From assembly GCA_019155185.1 (NCBI GenBank), contig CM032809.1:11471512-11535511 (forward strand): 64,000 bases of DNA, written 5' to 3'. Below are positions 39,127 through 50,340 of the stretch, in pieces (position 1 is the first letter of the stretch; each line of letters opens with the position of its first letter). The translations under genes were made by a program, and so were the position numbers. Below the pieces are notes generated by a model. It did no database searches and was not told where the DNA came from. It saw only the letters and a program-made list of their open reading frames with translations. The DNA is from Beaufortia kweichowensis. Taxonomy: Eukaryota; Chordata; Actinopteri; Cypriniformes; Gastromyzontidae.

Positions 39127-39522
39127 TACAGTACCAGTCAAAAGTTTAGACGCAATTGACAAAAATGTTTCTCGTGATCCAACATACAATTTCTTTTTAT
39201 TAAAAAAACTAAATTTTATTTTATTTAAAATGTGTATTAATTTTTAAAATGGTTTGTTTTAAGCAAATAATGGATAAAAAGCAGCCGTTAAGTGTCCAGC
39301 ATAAATAGAGATTCCTTCAGTGTTGTTTAAAAAGCTTCAAGAGACCTCAAGAAACTGAATGATAAAATGTCAAGAGTATGATTTTACAAATTTTAGATAA
39401 AGGGTGACTACTTTTAAAAATTCTAAAATGAAACATAGTGTTCATTTATGTTGGATGATTTTAGTCACAATATAATCCCAACAGTTACAATTGAGTTATT
39501 TCATGGTCTTCGTGAGTTAACT

Positions 39523-39525
<3 letters not shown>
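39127..39525 (-). mobile_element. family A Tc1-like MITE, copy 5, cut by a (CT)n tract
   Basis: The left terminus TACAGTACCAGTCAAAAGTT is the best preserved in the window. The interior matches the other copies up to GAGTTAACTAATTCT, where the expected TACTATTCTAAAATG and the terminal repeat are replaced by a (CT)n microsatellite. Confidence 0.75.

Positions 39526-39595
<70 letters not shown>
39526..39595. repeat. (TC)n microsatellite, 70 bp, at the end of a MITE
   Basis: A pure TC run beginning exactly where family A copy 5 loses homology. A further (CT)5-6 lies at about 39691-39702. Confidence 0.97.
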
Positions 39596-39597
<2 letters not shown>

Positions 39598-39709
39598 GAT
39601 CTTGTGCACGGCAGGAGAACGGAACGCATTTGACAATCTGACACTTGTAAATCCAAAGCATCATTTGTATTAATATAAGCCAATGTAATCCTCTCTCTCT
39701 CTGCATTAA

Positions 39710-40724
39710 CAAGCTGTTTTAAAACTAAACGTGCTAAAACTCTTTACAAAAACTTTTTCTTCCCACCTTATGTTACATTTCATGCTGAATATCGCTAATT
39801 GTTTTGCGCTGCCAGTATGGAAATATTGAACGTTTCTTGGCAAAATGGTCCCTTCTAATATATGCTCTGTGAGTTTCCTCTCCTTTGCTGGTCTAATTAG
39901 CGCCAATGGAGGTGTTGTCAGCCCACCTCAATCTCTGCAGATTGCGGCAGCTGTTTAAATTCCAGCGAGAGCGATGCTAAATTTCATTAAGACCCAAAGC
40001 CTCCTCATTACATGCAGACAGGTGCAGGAAGTGCAGCGGATTCACATCGGAGTAAGTGAAGCTTCTGTCGGCCCTTCTGTGTCTCACTGTTTCATTGAAA
40101 CTTCTGTTCCAGCGTACAAACAGAAGTTTCTGTTATGGATTGGGAGAGAAAACTGTGGAGGAAAGGTCAGTGGTGACCTAATCCGCACAGGGGCCGAGGC
40201 GGACCCCGCTCTGTCGGAAAGTTGACAGGTTCTTCTGCTCAGTAGGGAGATGGAGCCATGTTATGCCAGGCGTGGATGTGCAGGTAATTAAGATTGTGCT
40301 GGAGTCTTGTCATTGACATTACCCAGTGCTGTAGCCCATGTCCATTACTCATAGTAAAGCTCATTACAGAGACCAGAGGACTCTGCTTCTTATCACTGCA
40401 TTTCAGCCTCTATGTATGGAAAAGGAGCGAGATAATTAACTCAGCGTACCTTCCATCTTTCAGCAGGAAACGTGGACTGATATAAAAAGAAGTCGGTTCA
40501 TGGAACTCTGTCACATAATGAGTCGCCATGGCAGTTATATAGATGAACATATAGCTCATGATGTTCCATTTTCAAGGATGACTGTCCAACCCACTGAAAA
40601 GACCAACTTAGGCCTGAATACATTTCTAGGCTGATTGACGTTGCTTTATGCTGGTTTGGAGATGGTCTATCCATATCATCTAAAATGATAATCGTGGCCT
40701 TGGTCTCATTCTGGTTATACTACA
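39710..40724. other. candidate conserved block
   Basis: Repeat-free, balanced sequence after the (TC)n tract. GCTGGTCTAATTAGCGCCAATGG at 39,888-39,909 contains a homeodomain-type TAATTAG core. No gene seen. Confidence 0.3.
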
Positions 40725-40905
40725 CTTGTGTTGGGTCGTTTCAACCGAAGGTTGGGTAAAACATGGACAAACATAACTGTTAATTTAAATTAAATGGATT
40801 TACATGGATATTTTAAGTTAATAAGTTACTTTAAACCAACGGTTCACTTTGTACGTATTTTACTTAACCATGTGAAGTAACCCATTTTTTTATAATGTAG
40901 TGTAG
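40725..40905. mobile_element. family D-like MITE, diverged
   Basis: Contains GTTGGGTCGTTTCAACCGAA, GGTTGGGTAAAACATGGACA and a closing AAGTAACCCATTTTTTTATA. Same layout as the element at 35711. Confidence 0.45.
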
Positions 40906-40930
40906 ATGACAGCATCCAAAACATTACATA

Positions 40931-41353
40931 TACAGTACCAGTCATTAGTTTAGACATCATTGACAACAATGTTTCTCATGATCTCTAATTGTGCATATTA
41001 ATTTCTTTCCTTAATTTTATTTAAAAAATATTTTTGAAATGAATTACTGACCAAATAATGACTAAAAAGCAGCCAGTCCAGTATACATAGAAATTCCTTC
41101 AGTGCTGTTTAAAAAGCTTACCAGGTTGAGACCTCAAGAAGCTGGATGATAAAAATGTATGAAATGTAAAAAGAGTATGATTTTACAAATTCCACAGCAA
41201 AGTAATATAATGTATTGTACATTTACTTGCATTTTAGTACCAACATAATTCCCACAGTTACAGTGTTATTTCGTGGTTTTGATGGGTTTACTACTATTCT
41301 AAAATGTGGAAATAATTCTAAATGAACAGTGTTTCCAAACTTTTGACTGGTGC
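40931..41353 (-). mobile_element. family A Tc1-like MITE, copy 6
   Basis: Begins TACAGTACCAGTCATTAGTT and ends AAACTTTTGACTGGTGCA. The interior includes CCTTCAGTGCTGTTTAAAAA and GATGGGTTTACTACTATTCT. It has the same orientation as the three preceding copies. Confidence 0.72.
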
Positions 41354-43649
41354 ACATCAATTAAGACGAAGGTCACAAAATGTGATGGAGACCAAGAGGG
41401 CTTACCACATGCTTTCCAAAAATGGAAAAAGTTTAGATGAGGTTATGAAGAGGAGTGGGCAGCATGCCCAATAAAAGATAATTTATACCGCTGTGTTCGG
41501 TACAGTGAAGGACTTTGCACAAAGATGCCCTGTTCTGGGGTTGCCCATAAATTGGGGGTCTATGAATGGCTAGCTGTGCAAAACTATCGGGGCTCTTTCC
41601 CCGTCGCTCCTCCAGAGGGGAGATTCTGAAAGCTATTTCCCCCGTTAACCCAGCAGATTTGTGGGACGCCAACGGCCAGTGTTGACGCAGACCTCACCTC
41701 ACTTTTTTCCAGCCGTGGCGTCTCCTGGAGGGAATATCATGCCACTTTATCACATCTTTCCCACAGAGGCTGGAAACTCAAGGCCTGTGTGCTGGATAAG
41801 GGCCGTTCTGCTTCCATCCACGCTGGGATAGATTAGACACACTGTCATCATTCTGCCAACACGAAGACATAGTGTATCCTGCAGATGAGAAGGGGATGGT
41901 CATGACAGTATCCAATGTGAAAGGCATTCGTTCTAACTGTAGACCACATCAGGTAGAAGTTTTAGTGCATTTAAATATTTATTGATTGGAAAGTGACTTG
42001 ACTAAGCACCTCCAATTAGCTCCTGCCGGCTCAGTGGGACCCTCTGAATGTTTTATTACAGACTGATGCATTCAGCAGCATTGGTGTTTGTCATTACCGA
42101 CGCTAAACGGTGACCACAACATGGCCTGGGCCTCAATGGAAAACTGCTAAACCCACATCTGCTGAAGCACACATCAATACCACATATGCAGCACGACCAG
42201 CGCTCACCTCCTGCTGAATGCATCTTTGTTGAAAGTCAGACGTTTTCTGAGTAACGAACACCACAGCGATCTTGGCCTTAATGATCCTTAATATAGATTT
42301 ACAGGTTTGAGAACCGAACTGGATTTCGCTGCATTCAGAGTTTGACAAAAGCACCTGCACGTCAGGCCCCGGCATCCCAGCAACCCGCGCCGCTGCTGCC
42401 GAGCCCATTACGCCTGACACAAAGATGTTTTTTTGCCACACATTTTGACATTTTCTCGGGAATGATAAAATATGAATGATGACCTCAATAGTCTTTTACA
42501 TCTGCGTGAAGATCAATACGGTGTGGGCGAGTAGGTTACGGGGTCTCCAGAGGTTGGAGAGAGGGATGCGTGGGGGGGCGCGCTCTGCCTGTACGAGATC
42601 TGCCGGGTTCTCTAAGTACCGTGTTTAATTGGAGGCCTGGGCCGGGGCTGGCAGATGGGGTGCTGAGCAGGGCTGTCAGCGCAGAGTGGTGCGGCAGGGC
42701 GGCAGCAACGCTGGAGCTCCTCGCCCGGGAGCCCCATACATTATTGATTGCTCCTGAGATAAAAGAGGATGCTATGCCGTGCACCCTGCTTCTCGGAGAG
42801 GAAAAGGAAAAAGGGAGACACGGCGAGGGAGAGAGGGAGAGATCCGCTGGCTTCCAGCACAGCGTTGAGGAAGAAAAGCAAGACCTTGAGAGTTTGATTT
42901 CTTTCCTTTAACAGTGTTAGAGTATCAAAGTACTTCTAGTATTCATTATTCATAGGTTGGCTCATCAGAAACAGGTATTCTTTCCAAATGCTGCATTTTT
43001 TTTTAAGTGGCTTGAGTACATACCACAAAAGTAATTCCCGTAAAGAAATAAAAAAAACAAGAAAGGACAAATATTAGTAACAAATATCATCTAGCAGGCT
43101 CCTTGGCACAGATCATGTGCGTCCGTATGCCAACATTCCCATAACATTCCATAAAATTTAAATATTAATTTAGGTCAAATTGACCTTACAGCCTAACAAC
43201 CAAGTCAAATGGCACGAAACATTCTCTCTTCCCCGGAGGAGTGTGAACAGTGATCGCTGGCATGGGTCAGGTGATGGAGAGACAACGGTGCCCTGCTACA
43301 GGACAGAGCGGATGCTCGGCCTCTGCCGCTCATCTCCGAGACCCAGGGGGCCTCTGCATCCGTGAAGCCCACGGAAGCAGCAGATGTCAGGACTGCTGTG
43401 CCGCAACACCCCCCGCTTCTGCCCTGGGGCTGTGTGCAGAGCGAGCGGTGTGTATAGGACATTGGGACAGATGGCGGGGGGTAAGGGTAGGGCTGAACAG
43501 AGGATGCGAGCGGTCTGCGGTGCCAGCGCTGCATTCATAGGCATGTATGACATGTTTACCTCGGTGGATTGAAGCCCATAAATGTGCCCTTTAATGGTGA
43601 TGAGTTTTATATTCTTTGACTGTTAATGTGAAGCTGCACACAGCTGCCT
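41354..43649. other. GC-richer repeat-free block, no gene recognised
   Basis: 42,530-42,900 and 43,200-43,560 are the most GC-rich parts of the desert, and several frames overlap on both strands. None shows a recognisable domain or paired splice sites. Could be regulatory DNA or a non-coding RNA exon. Confidence 0.3.
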
Positions 43650-44120
43650 GTAAAGGAGTAGTTCACCCAGAAATGACAATTCTCCTGTAATTTCCTAACC
43701 CTCATGCCATCCCAGATTTATATGACTTTCCTCACAAGAACTTTATGCATAGGTCCAAAATGATCTACGAAGATCTTGTGTACTTCCATCAGTAAAGAAA
43801 TACAAAAAACTTAAATGTTATCTAAAGTGAAACGTTCTATTTATGAGAGAAAAACTTTCATGTTTTTAGTGTAAGGCCATTAGGCCATAGTAGTGCTAAA
43901 TTGAAATATGTATAGTTTTGCTTCAGAAGGATTTATTTACAGTTTTATTATGGATGTGTGTGCTTTTCAAATGTATAAGGGCTTTTCGTTGGGACGTATA
44001 CATGAAGAGACACAAAATCTTTGCGTTCAACTGATGACAGGAAGTCATATACGTCTAGATGGCATGAGGGTAAAAAAATAGGGTAAAAGATATTTGCCAT
44101 TTTTGGGTGAATTATTCTTT
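43650..44120. mobile_element. family E 'GTTCACCC' element
   Basis: Opens AGTAGTTCACCCAGAAATGA and closes GGCATGAGGGTAAAAAAATA then TTTTTGGGTGAATTATTC, so both inverted ends are visible. No coding frame is present inside. Confidence 0.6.
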
Positions 44121-44658
44121 TGAATTAATCCACTTTAAAAAAAAATATTGTTATGCATAAAAAATGTATATGTAAATTGCATTGTTTTTCATTTTAAATA
44201 ATAATAGTATCATACACCCCTCAGATCAACCACCACTTTCAATGACCTTTACACCCAGGAAGTACTCCTAATAGAATTTTTTGTTTCCTTAAAGGGCCAA
44301 CAACCATTGTTGTAACACCACAGACATAAATTTGGAGGACAAAAGAAAAAAAACAGATTTTTTACCCTACAGATTTACAAACATTCAAACATGTTATGAT
44401 TTGCTTCATTTAAAGTTTATCTTAACTGTTGTGAAGTACTGTAGAGGGACACCACTTGCCACAACAAATAAAGAAATGACCCCTAAGGAGAGCTGTCTTA
44501 ATAGTTAACATAGCTTTAAATGTGTACTCTGTGTGCTAATCAAATTCAAAACATTACAAATATAATTTTTCAACCTACATTCCAGGAGAGATGTCCAAAA
44601 CGTCTCACAAACCGAGGCTGAAAGCCGTTCCATTAAATGGGCGCTGTCTGGGATGATA

Positions 44659-44672
44659 GCGCCATCTAGTGT
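44659..44672 (-). promoter_or_regulatory. CTCF-type motif
   Basis: The minus strand reads ACACTAGATGGCGC, matching 13 of 14 positions of the CTCF core CCASYAGRKGGCRS. It lies 2.6 kb upstream of the candidate nrsn1 promoter, at the right edge of the gene desert. Orientation is minus, pointing back into the desert. Confidence 0.45.
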
Positions 44673-45591
44673 TCAGGTGGGACTTCATCGAGTCAATACG
44701 TCACCCAAAGTTGTACAAACAGCATCTCTCAGAGACGATTCTCCACCTCCCCAAATGTAGGCCATGGTGTCTGTAAGAGAGACAGAAAATGACAGAAAAT
44801 AATATCCAGAATGCTGAAGGATTAGTGGGCTTCCAAGAATGAACAAAAACAATATTATCTTGGCAATAAGCTTGAATCGTTTTCTCCTTATTTTATGATA
44901 CAAAACCTTTCATGTACAAACCTTCAATAGTCGTGAATTACACAGAACAGAAATCCGAACAGATGACAGAGATTACAGGCTACAGGCAACACTTTACCTC
45001 AGACGTGATATAGGTTTAGATTGAAATGTAATGTATTATTCATCGCAACGCCTCATTGTTTGACCATTAAGATGATGTAGCATCTCCATTTTGGCACACA
45101 GACGAACTGTCTGGGACATCACGAGACGCGTCTTTTGACTTTTTGAACTCTGTTGGCTTCTCCACACGACGCCGACCGTCGTACATCACGATGGCATTGC
45201 CATTGATAGCGTTTATGCATCTCCGCCTCAGCGACATAATGATCACATTATCTGCGCGCTCTAGGACTGCTGCTCGCCCCCGCAGCTTAAATATTCACAT
45301 GAAAAACAGGTACTGGAAACCGGAAAACTGTTCGTTGCAAAACAACTCTAGATAAGTGAAAAGTGAAATGAACAGATTTTGTTGATTCTGTAATTGAAGT
45401 TTACGTGTTGGTTTTTTTATTACAGTACCTGCAAATATTTCCATCCTCTACAGTTTTCTTTACAAAATCTAAGATGTCTCTTGTTTCTATTTTGTCAATG
45501 CCTACAACTTCGATTACACACTACTATTCGGCAAATCTAGTTTATTTGCTCTAATACGAAAGCATGAATGAACAGCTGTCATTCAAGAATC

Positions 45592-45607
45592 TCAGCACCA
45601 TGGACAG
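45592..45607 (+). promoter_or_regulatory. RE1/NRSE (REST-binding) motif upstream of nrsn1
   Basis: TCAGCACCATGGACAG matches every position of the RE1 core consensus TYAGMRCCNNRGMSAG. REST represses neuronal genes outside neurons by binding this element (established). It lies about 1.7 kb upstream of the candidate nrsn1 promoter, the nearest gene and a neuron-restricted one. A 16-position match is unlikely by chance in one 64-kb window, but occupancy is not shown. Confidence 0.65.
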
Positions 45608-47299
45608 GTCCGACTGATAAACAAACCTATGGTAACATTTAAAGAAATGTTATATAAGTTTATTTTATTTTACATATTTGCTTATTATTTTAAGTTTAGG
45701 ATTTTATTCAATCAGTTTAATACACTGAATTGCATGACTGTTTCAAAGACATGCCTTTTGTAATACTTGTTAGGAAAATTGAAGGCTTTCTCTCAATACA
45801 AGCCCTTTATGAAGCACTAAATGCCTTTTTTGAATTGCTTGTGTAACCATGGAAATAACACATCTTGACTAGAGGAAGTAGTAGTGCATGTTAACAGGAA
45901 CATAACATGTCAAAGCAGGACATTCAGTTTTCTAAGCATTCCAAACCTCAAAATGCATCCCAAGGTTAGCTGTAATGAGTAGTCGTAGAAGTGGAATTTC
46001 AACACAAATGCCATTTCCATCAGTCAGATTCTCAGATGCACAACCTTGAACATGCTCATAGAGTTGCAACACTGCTTTTGTAACAAATGATCTCAGGGCA
46101 CTTAAGGGATTTTATCACTTCTCTTTCTATGCTTCTCCATTATGGCCAGATAAGTTGAAGGTACAGGTAAAGGCATGCTATTATATTCGCTTAATTATTC
46201 ACAGCTTTGAAAGCTTTCATAACTTTGAATAGGTGTTACTGGCATGCATGTCCTGTGTGTTTTGCAAGTGAGCAATTAAAGCTCTATGCATTTAGCACAT
46301 TCATTTGTTTTTACCCAAGTTTGTTTTAGTAAGCTTTAAGCATTTGTTGAGGAAAAGGCTTTTACAATGCATGGAAAGAGCTTAACATATTGAATGTAAA
46401 GTCAGACAGTCTCAGTGATGCAGAGAATGGATCTATAGCTACAGTATCATATTCTATTAAATGTGGTGCATCTGTTGTATTATTTCTAAATGAAAATGAA
46501 AGCCTTTATTTTAAGCAATTTAGACTATATTTATGGTTTAGAAGATAATACATCTACCTGTAAATTACAATCACACACTTATATAATAAGATGTTTTACC
46601 ATATGGAACAAAAAGATTAGAGTTACTAAATGTGGAATTGTGTTACTGTGCTAAAATAAAATGCTTTGCAGCTTGATTGTTGACAGAATAAAATCTGTTC
46701 AGGTATACCAGCAAACAGTAAAATATTTTAATTTTTATTTTTAACAGTAAAAAACATTATAATCACTTTTCCTTAAATACAGAACTACTTTGGTAACTTA
46801 TACTCACTTTTCCAGGCAAAGCAACAATCTTCTATGTTTAACTTTACTGTTGAGAACTGTTGAATTTTTCACCTCAATGATTCATGGTCAAACGATATTG
46901 CAAAATGCAATATGAAATAAAATCTTCAATAATCCTAGCATGTTGTACTGACAAACTGAAGACAGATGATGTAAAACTGTTCAAATAAAATCTAAATAAA
47001 CTATAGATTAATCATGAATATGACCCAAAAGACACTACCAGTGCATACTCTTATAGTTTCATAGCTATAGCCCACTTAAAGCCCTAAAATAAATCCTATT
47101 GAACACCTTATGACACAAATGCATTGATTGACTTTAAAAGTAAAATGTATTTTAATAGTCACAAGCCTGTAATTCAACAAAAAGTGCTTTCAGAGATCCA
47201 GTATTTACTTTAATATTTAAATTTGTATTGCTTAACTCATTCCATCAATTCAAAACCTAAACTACTCAAAGTATTTTTATTGTCTACATATACAATACA

Positions 47300-47420
47300 A
47301 CAGACGCGCATGCGCATTTCGCGGTGTGGAGTACATTGTAAACTTCGGCTGATGCAGACAGGAGGCAGGTGATGGGAAGCGCATAAAGAAGCAACAGGGA
47401 TCGATTACTGAATATTCGGT
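47300..47420 (+). promoter_or_regulatory. nrsn1: candidate nrsn1 promoter and non-coding first exon
   Basis: This is a short CpG-rich patch inside AT-rich DNA. A perfect palindrome GCGCATGCGC at 47306-47315 matches the core NRF-1 motif, and GCG-rich sequence continues to about 47325. No TATA box is evident. A possible splice donor GGCAG/GTGATG lies at about 47368-47369, and another, TTCG/GTAGTAA, at about 47419. Either could join to the acceptor at 48555. The position, about 1.2 kb upstream of the coding start and on the right strand, fits the non-coding exon 1 implied by the acceptor just before the ATG. The exact transcription start cannot be seen. Confidence 0.5.
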
Positions 47421-48555
47421 AGTAATCTGTTTAATTTCTTTTATATTAAAATATCGAGAACATTAACGCAGTTTTGCATGGGAACCGATCATAAACAGTC
47501 TAGGGAGGGATGCCATTTCAATGAGTTTAATAGGAATGCATCAGTAATATCGTTTTTATGTACTGCTGCAATTGTGATTTATATAATTACACAAACGCGT
47601 TAAATCGTCTTTATTGACTTTGCATTTATTGACATGTTTATTGGTGTCAATGAAGCATCGCTGTCGCCGGTATGTCAGCATCATCTCTGCATGCGCTTGA
47701 TTTAATCGCAGTAAATTTAACACCGATTTCGTGCAGCCCTATTTGCATAAAAGTGTTTTTGAAACGAAGGCTTTGGATCTTCTATATGAAAATATCGTGT
47801 GAATTTGATTCATGCTAGAGTATTTTCATAAACAAGCAACAGTGTGTTGAGTCATTATCATAAACACTTTCTAATAGATGGTTTGGCTGCGTTTGCGTAG
47901 TGCTAATGTAAATATGTAAATGTTAATAAATACGTTAATTTAATCTGTATTAGCCATCTTTTATACTGTATGGTGAACTTCTATGAGGCAATGGATACAA
48001 TGGTCAGTTTACACATAAATCACTGAGCCAATCTGTTTATATTGAGCCAATATTTTATTATTTTTAAGCATCCGTTTTCATTATTCTAACATTCCTGTTT
48101 CTCTTATCTCTAATCTGAATATAATTTAAAGCTTAATTTTTCATTTTTCAAGCTCTTCAGAGCATGTATGTGCAGTGCTTACAGTATGTCTCTGTGTGAG
48201 AGAGTGTGTGATTCATCGGTGGGCGGTGTGGCAGTTTTTAAGCAACAGTTGTCATACAATCTGTGCAAATGTTAAACTGAAAAAATATTGAAGAAAATAA
48301 TGTGTTGATATTTTAACCCTCTTGTTGAAACATTGGAATTTGCACCACAAAAAGCATGTAGGAAACAACCGTTTGGAGGCAATTAGATGACTTAGATGAC
48401 ATGAAAAACTGCAGCAGTTAAACCATCATTACTAAAGAGCAACAGCTAATCAAAAAATACAAAATAAAGAACAAAACGTCAAAATAATGTCAATTTAAAT
48501 GCACTTCTTTTCTTGGTTTTGGGTCATGTGTGATGGCGTGTGAATGCGATCGCAG

Positions 48556-48738
48556 GTCTAAAAGATGACATCCTGCTCTGAAGTTTGTGGTTCTGGTCAC
48601 ACGGCCAACTCGGGCTGTCATGTTTTCGGCGTGCGTTCCTATTTACATCACTTCTACGAGGAGTGCACAGCCTCGATGAGAGAGCAGCAGGAGACCGAGA
48701 GCCACCAGAGATCATCTCTGCGGTGGAGTGTCTGGAAG
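48556..48738 (+). other. nrsn1: nrsn1 first coding exon with 9-base 5' UTR remnant
   Basis: The acceptor CGATCGCAG ends at 48555, behind a T-rich stretch at 48505-48525. Nine non-coding bases precede the ATG at 48565, so an upstream non-coding exon is expected. The exon ends in TGGAAG before the donor GTATCC. It carries the cytosolic Cys-rich N-terminus and the whole neurensin signature, and the next exon opens directly with TM1, the same Trp-Lys/hydrophobic junction seen in human NRSN1 protein. Confidence 0.85.
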
Positions 48739-49238
48739 GTATCCAAGAGATCCAACATTGTAATTTTTTATACTTGCAAGAAGATGATTACAAAAGTATT
48801 GTTTCTCACACTTAGGTCACACTTGCTCTCGGTGCTGTGATGCTGGTTATGGGGCTGGTGGTCATGACGGTGGGCTACGCCATACCCACTCGCATCGAGG
48901 CCTTCGGCGAGGGAGATCTGCTGTTTGTGGACCACCAGGCCATGCGTCACAATCGCTCGCTTCATGTGTGTGTGCTGGTTGGGACGGGGCTTCTCACGCT
49001 GGGTGGAGTTCTGATGGCGGGTGGAATCCTGATGTCTAACTTCTCCACACCCCCCACACCCACAAAACAAGAAGATTCCAGTTCGCAGTCATCCAGAGGA
49101 GAACGGAAAGTCGGAACCAGGATCCTCAGCGCAATGAAAAGCCCAGCAGACCCTGTGACGAAGCCTCCCAGTCCAGCCTCTAGTGATGGAGGAGTTTCTC
49201 CACTTGCTAGGGATAATAAAGTTCAGAAGAGTTTGTAA
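48565..49238 (+). CDS. nrsn1: neurensin-1 (nrsn1), two coding exons
   Basis: Neurensins are small two-pass membrane proteins of neuronal vesicles, linked to vesicle transport and neurite outgrowth (family knowledge). The coding exons are 48565-48738 (58 codons) and 48816-49238 (140 codons plus TAA), joined in phase 0 across a 77-bp intron with GT (48739) and AG (48815) ends, giving 198 residues against 195 in human NRSN1. The start is in the family's Met-x-Ser-Cys-Ser context (MTSCSEVCGSG), 9 bases after an acceptor at 48555. The signature GVRSYLHHFYEEC is at residues 22-34, followed by TM1 at about 59-81, the IEAFGEGD loop at 85-92, TM2 at about 109-132 and a Ser/Pro-rich tail with PVTKPPSP. 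CTAS and IEAFGE favour NRSN1 over NRSN2. The C-terminal tail is the least conserved part. The nrsn1 assignment, as opposed to a duplicate, is likely but not proven. Confidence 0.92.
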
Positions 49239-50340
49239 AAGCTGTGTGACAATGCCTGTTTAAGTGTGCTGTCGATAAATCTCCTCCTTCATTTCAATAA
49301 GAAAGTTGGGAGTGTATTATTTGTGTTGATTACCTGATTAGAGCCTTAAACTGACAAATCAAAACATCTGTTGTTCTGTACTTGCCTAATTGTTGTAAAA
49401 ATAAAAACAGTATAATTACAGTATGAATCAAATATACTGCCTTTATAAAGGATGACACCTGATTTGCCTTTGCTAAAGGAAATACAAATGCCAAAGAAAT
49501 ATTACAGTAAAAACCTGTAAAGGAATAAACCTAAATACAGTAGATAAAAGGAGAAAGAGAAAGTAATGATTAATATTACACATCGTTTTTGTGCCGCTGA
49601 GCTGCTTTTACAGTCTAAAGATACAATAATGAAAAAGAAGAGACCAATAGACAAACAATTCAATAGACAAATATAATAAATGTAGAAAAAAACAATGGAA
49701 TTCAGTACACAGTAGAAATGACATTTAATGTGATTTGTTAGATGTTAGACTACTATTTTATTTTATTATAATATTTTATAAATGTCAATGAAAAAGTGTC
49801 AAACAGATGTCTCAAATTATTTCTCAAATAAAGTCAAAAACAAAATTTGATAAATGGTCTGTTATCTAAAATTGTCTACAAAGTTTCTCAGATTTGGGCT
49901 GAATTCATTACAAAACTAACCCCTAACTAAATTGTTTGGACTATAAACAGCACTGCCTTGCAATTCCTGGAAAAATATGTCTAAAACCAGCTTATGGGAT
50001 TGTGTAAATACAGTATAATTTATACAGTGATGCACATCCCTGTTCTCACTGTCTCTTCCTAGATCCATGACATCTTTTCTATATCAAGTATTCTGCTCGT
50101 ATGCATAATGAAAATACCAGAAAATATTTTTGTCACCGCTGTGTTTGTGCTTTTTACTCTTTCGTCAGGCACAGTTGTGAAGAATATGACATGTAAACGG
50201 TAACTGTACACAAAAACTATGATTGTCTCAACATCTTGTTTTGTTGATGTATCTGGCTCTACTAAATCAGGTGCAATAAATTAATATCGGCACAATAAAA
50301 GAAATTTTATGATGATTAACACCTATATTCTTGCATTCAT
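49239..50340 (+). other. probable nrsn1 3' UTR and flank
   Basis: AT-rich sequence with no open frame of note and four AATAAA hexamers. It probably contains the nrsn1 3' UTR, whose length cannot be fixed from sequence. No repeat family recurring in this window is recognised here. Confidence 0.35.
49400..49405 (+). terminator. nrsn1: candidate nrsn1 polyadenylation signal
   Basis: This is the first canonical AATAAA after the nrsn1 stop, 162 bases downstream. Further AATAAA copies at about 49829, 50275 and 50295 could give longer 3' UTRs, so the true site is uncertain. Confidence 0.4.

Larger units (their letters stand above)
44121..47299. other. nrsn1 upstream region
   Basis: Holds the CTCF-type motif (44,659), a small minus-strand frame (45,067-45,237) and the RE1 motif (45,592). 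45,640-47,280 is AT-rich and featureless. Confidence 0.4.

Noticed and set aside
42570..42911. 113-codon frame in GC-rich sequence
   Set aside because: Frames overlap on both strands, there is no domain, and it ends in a low-complexity Glu/Lys/Arg stretch from a GAGAGG-rich tract.
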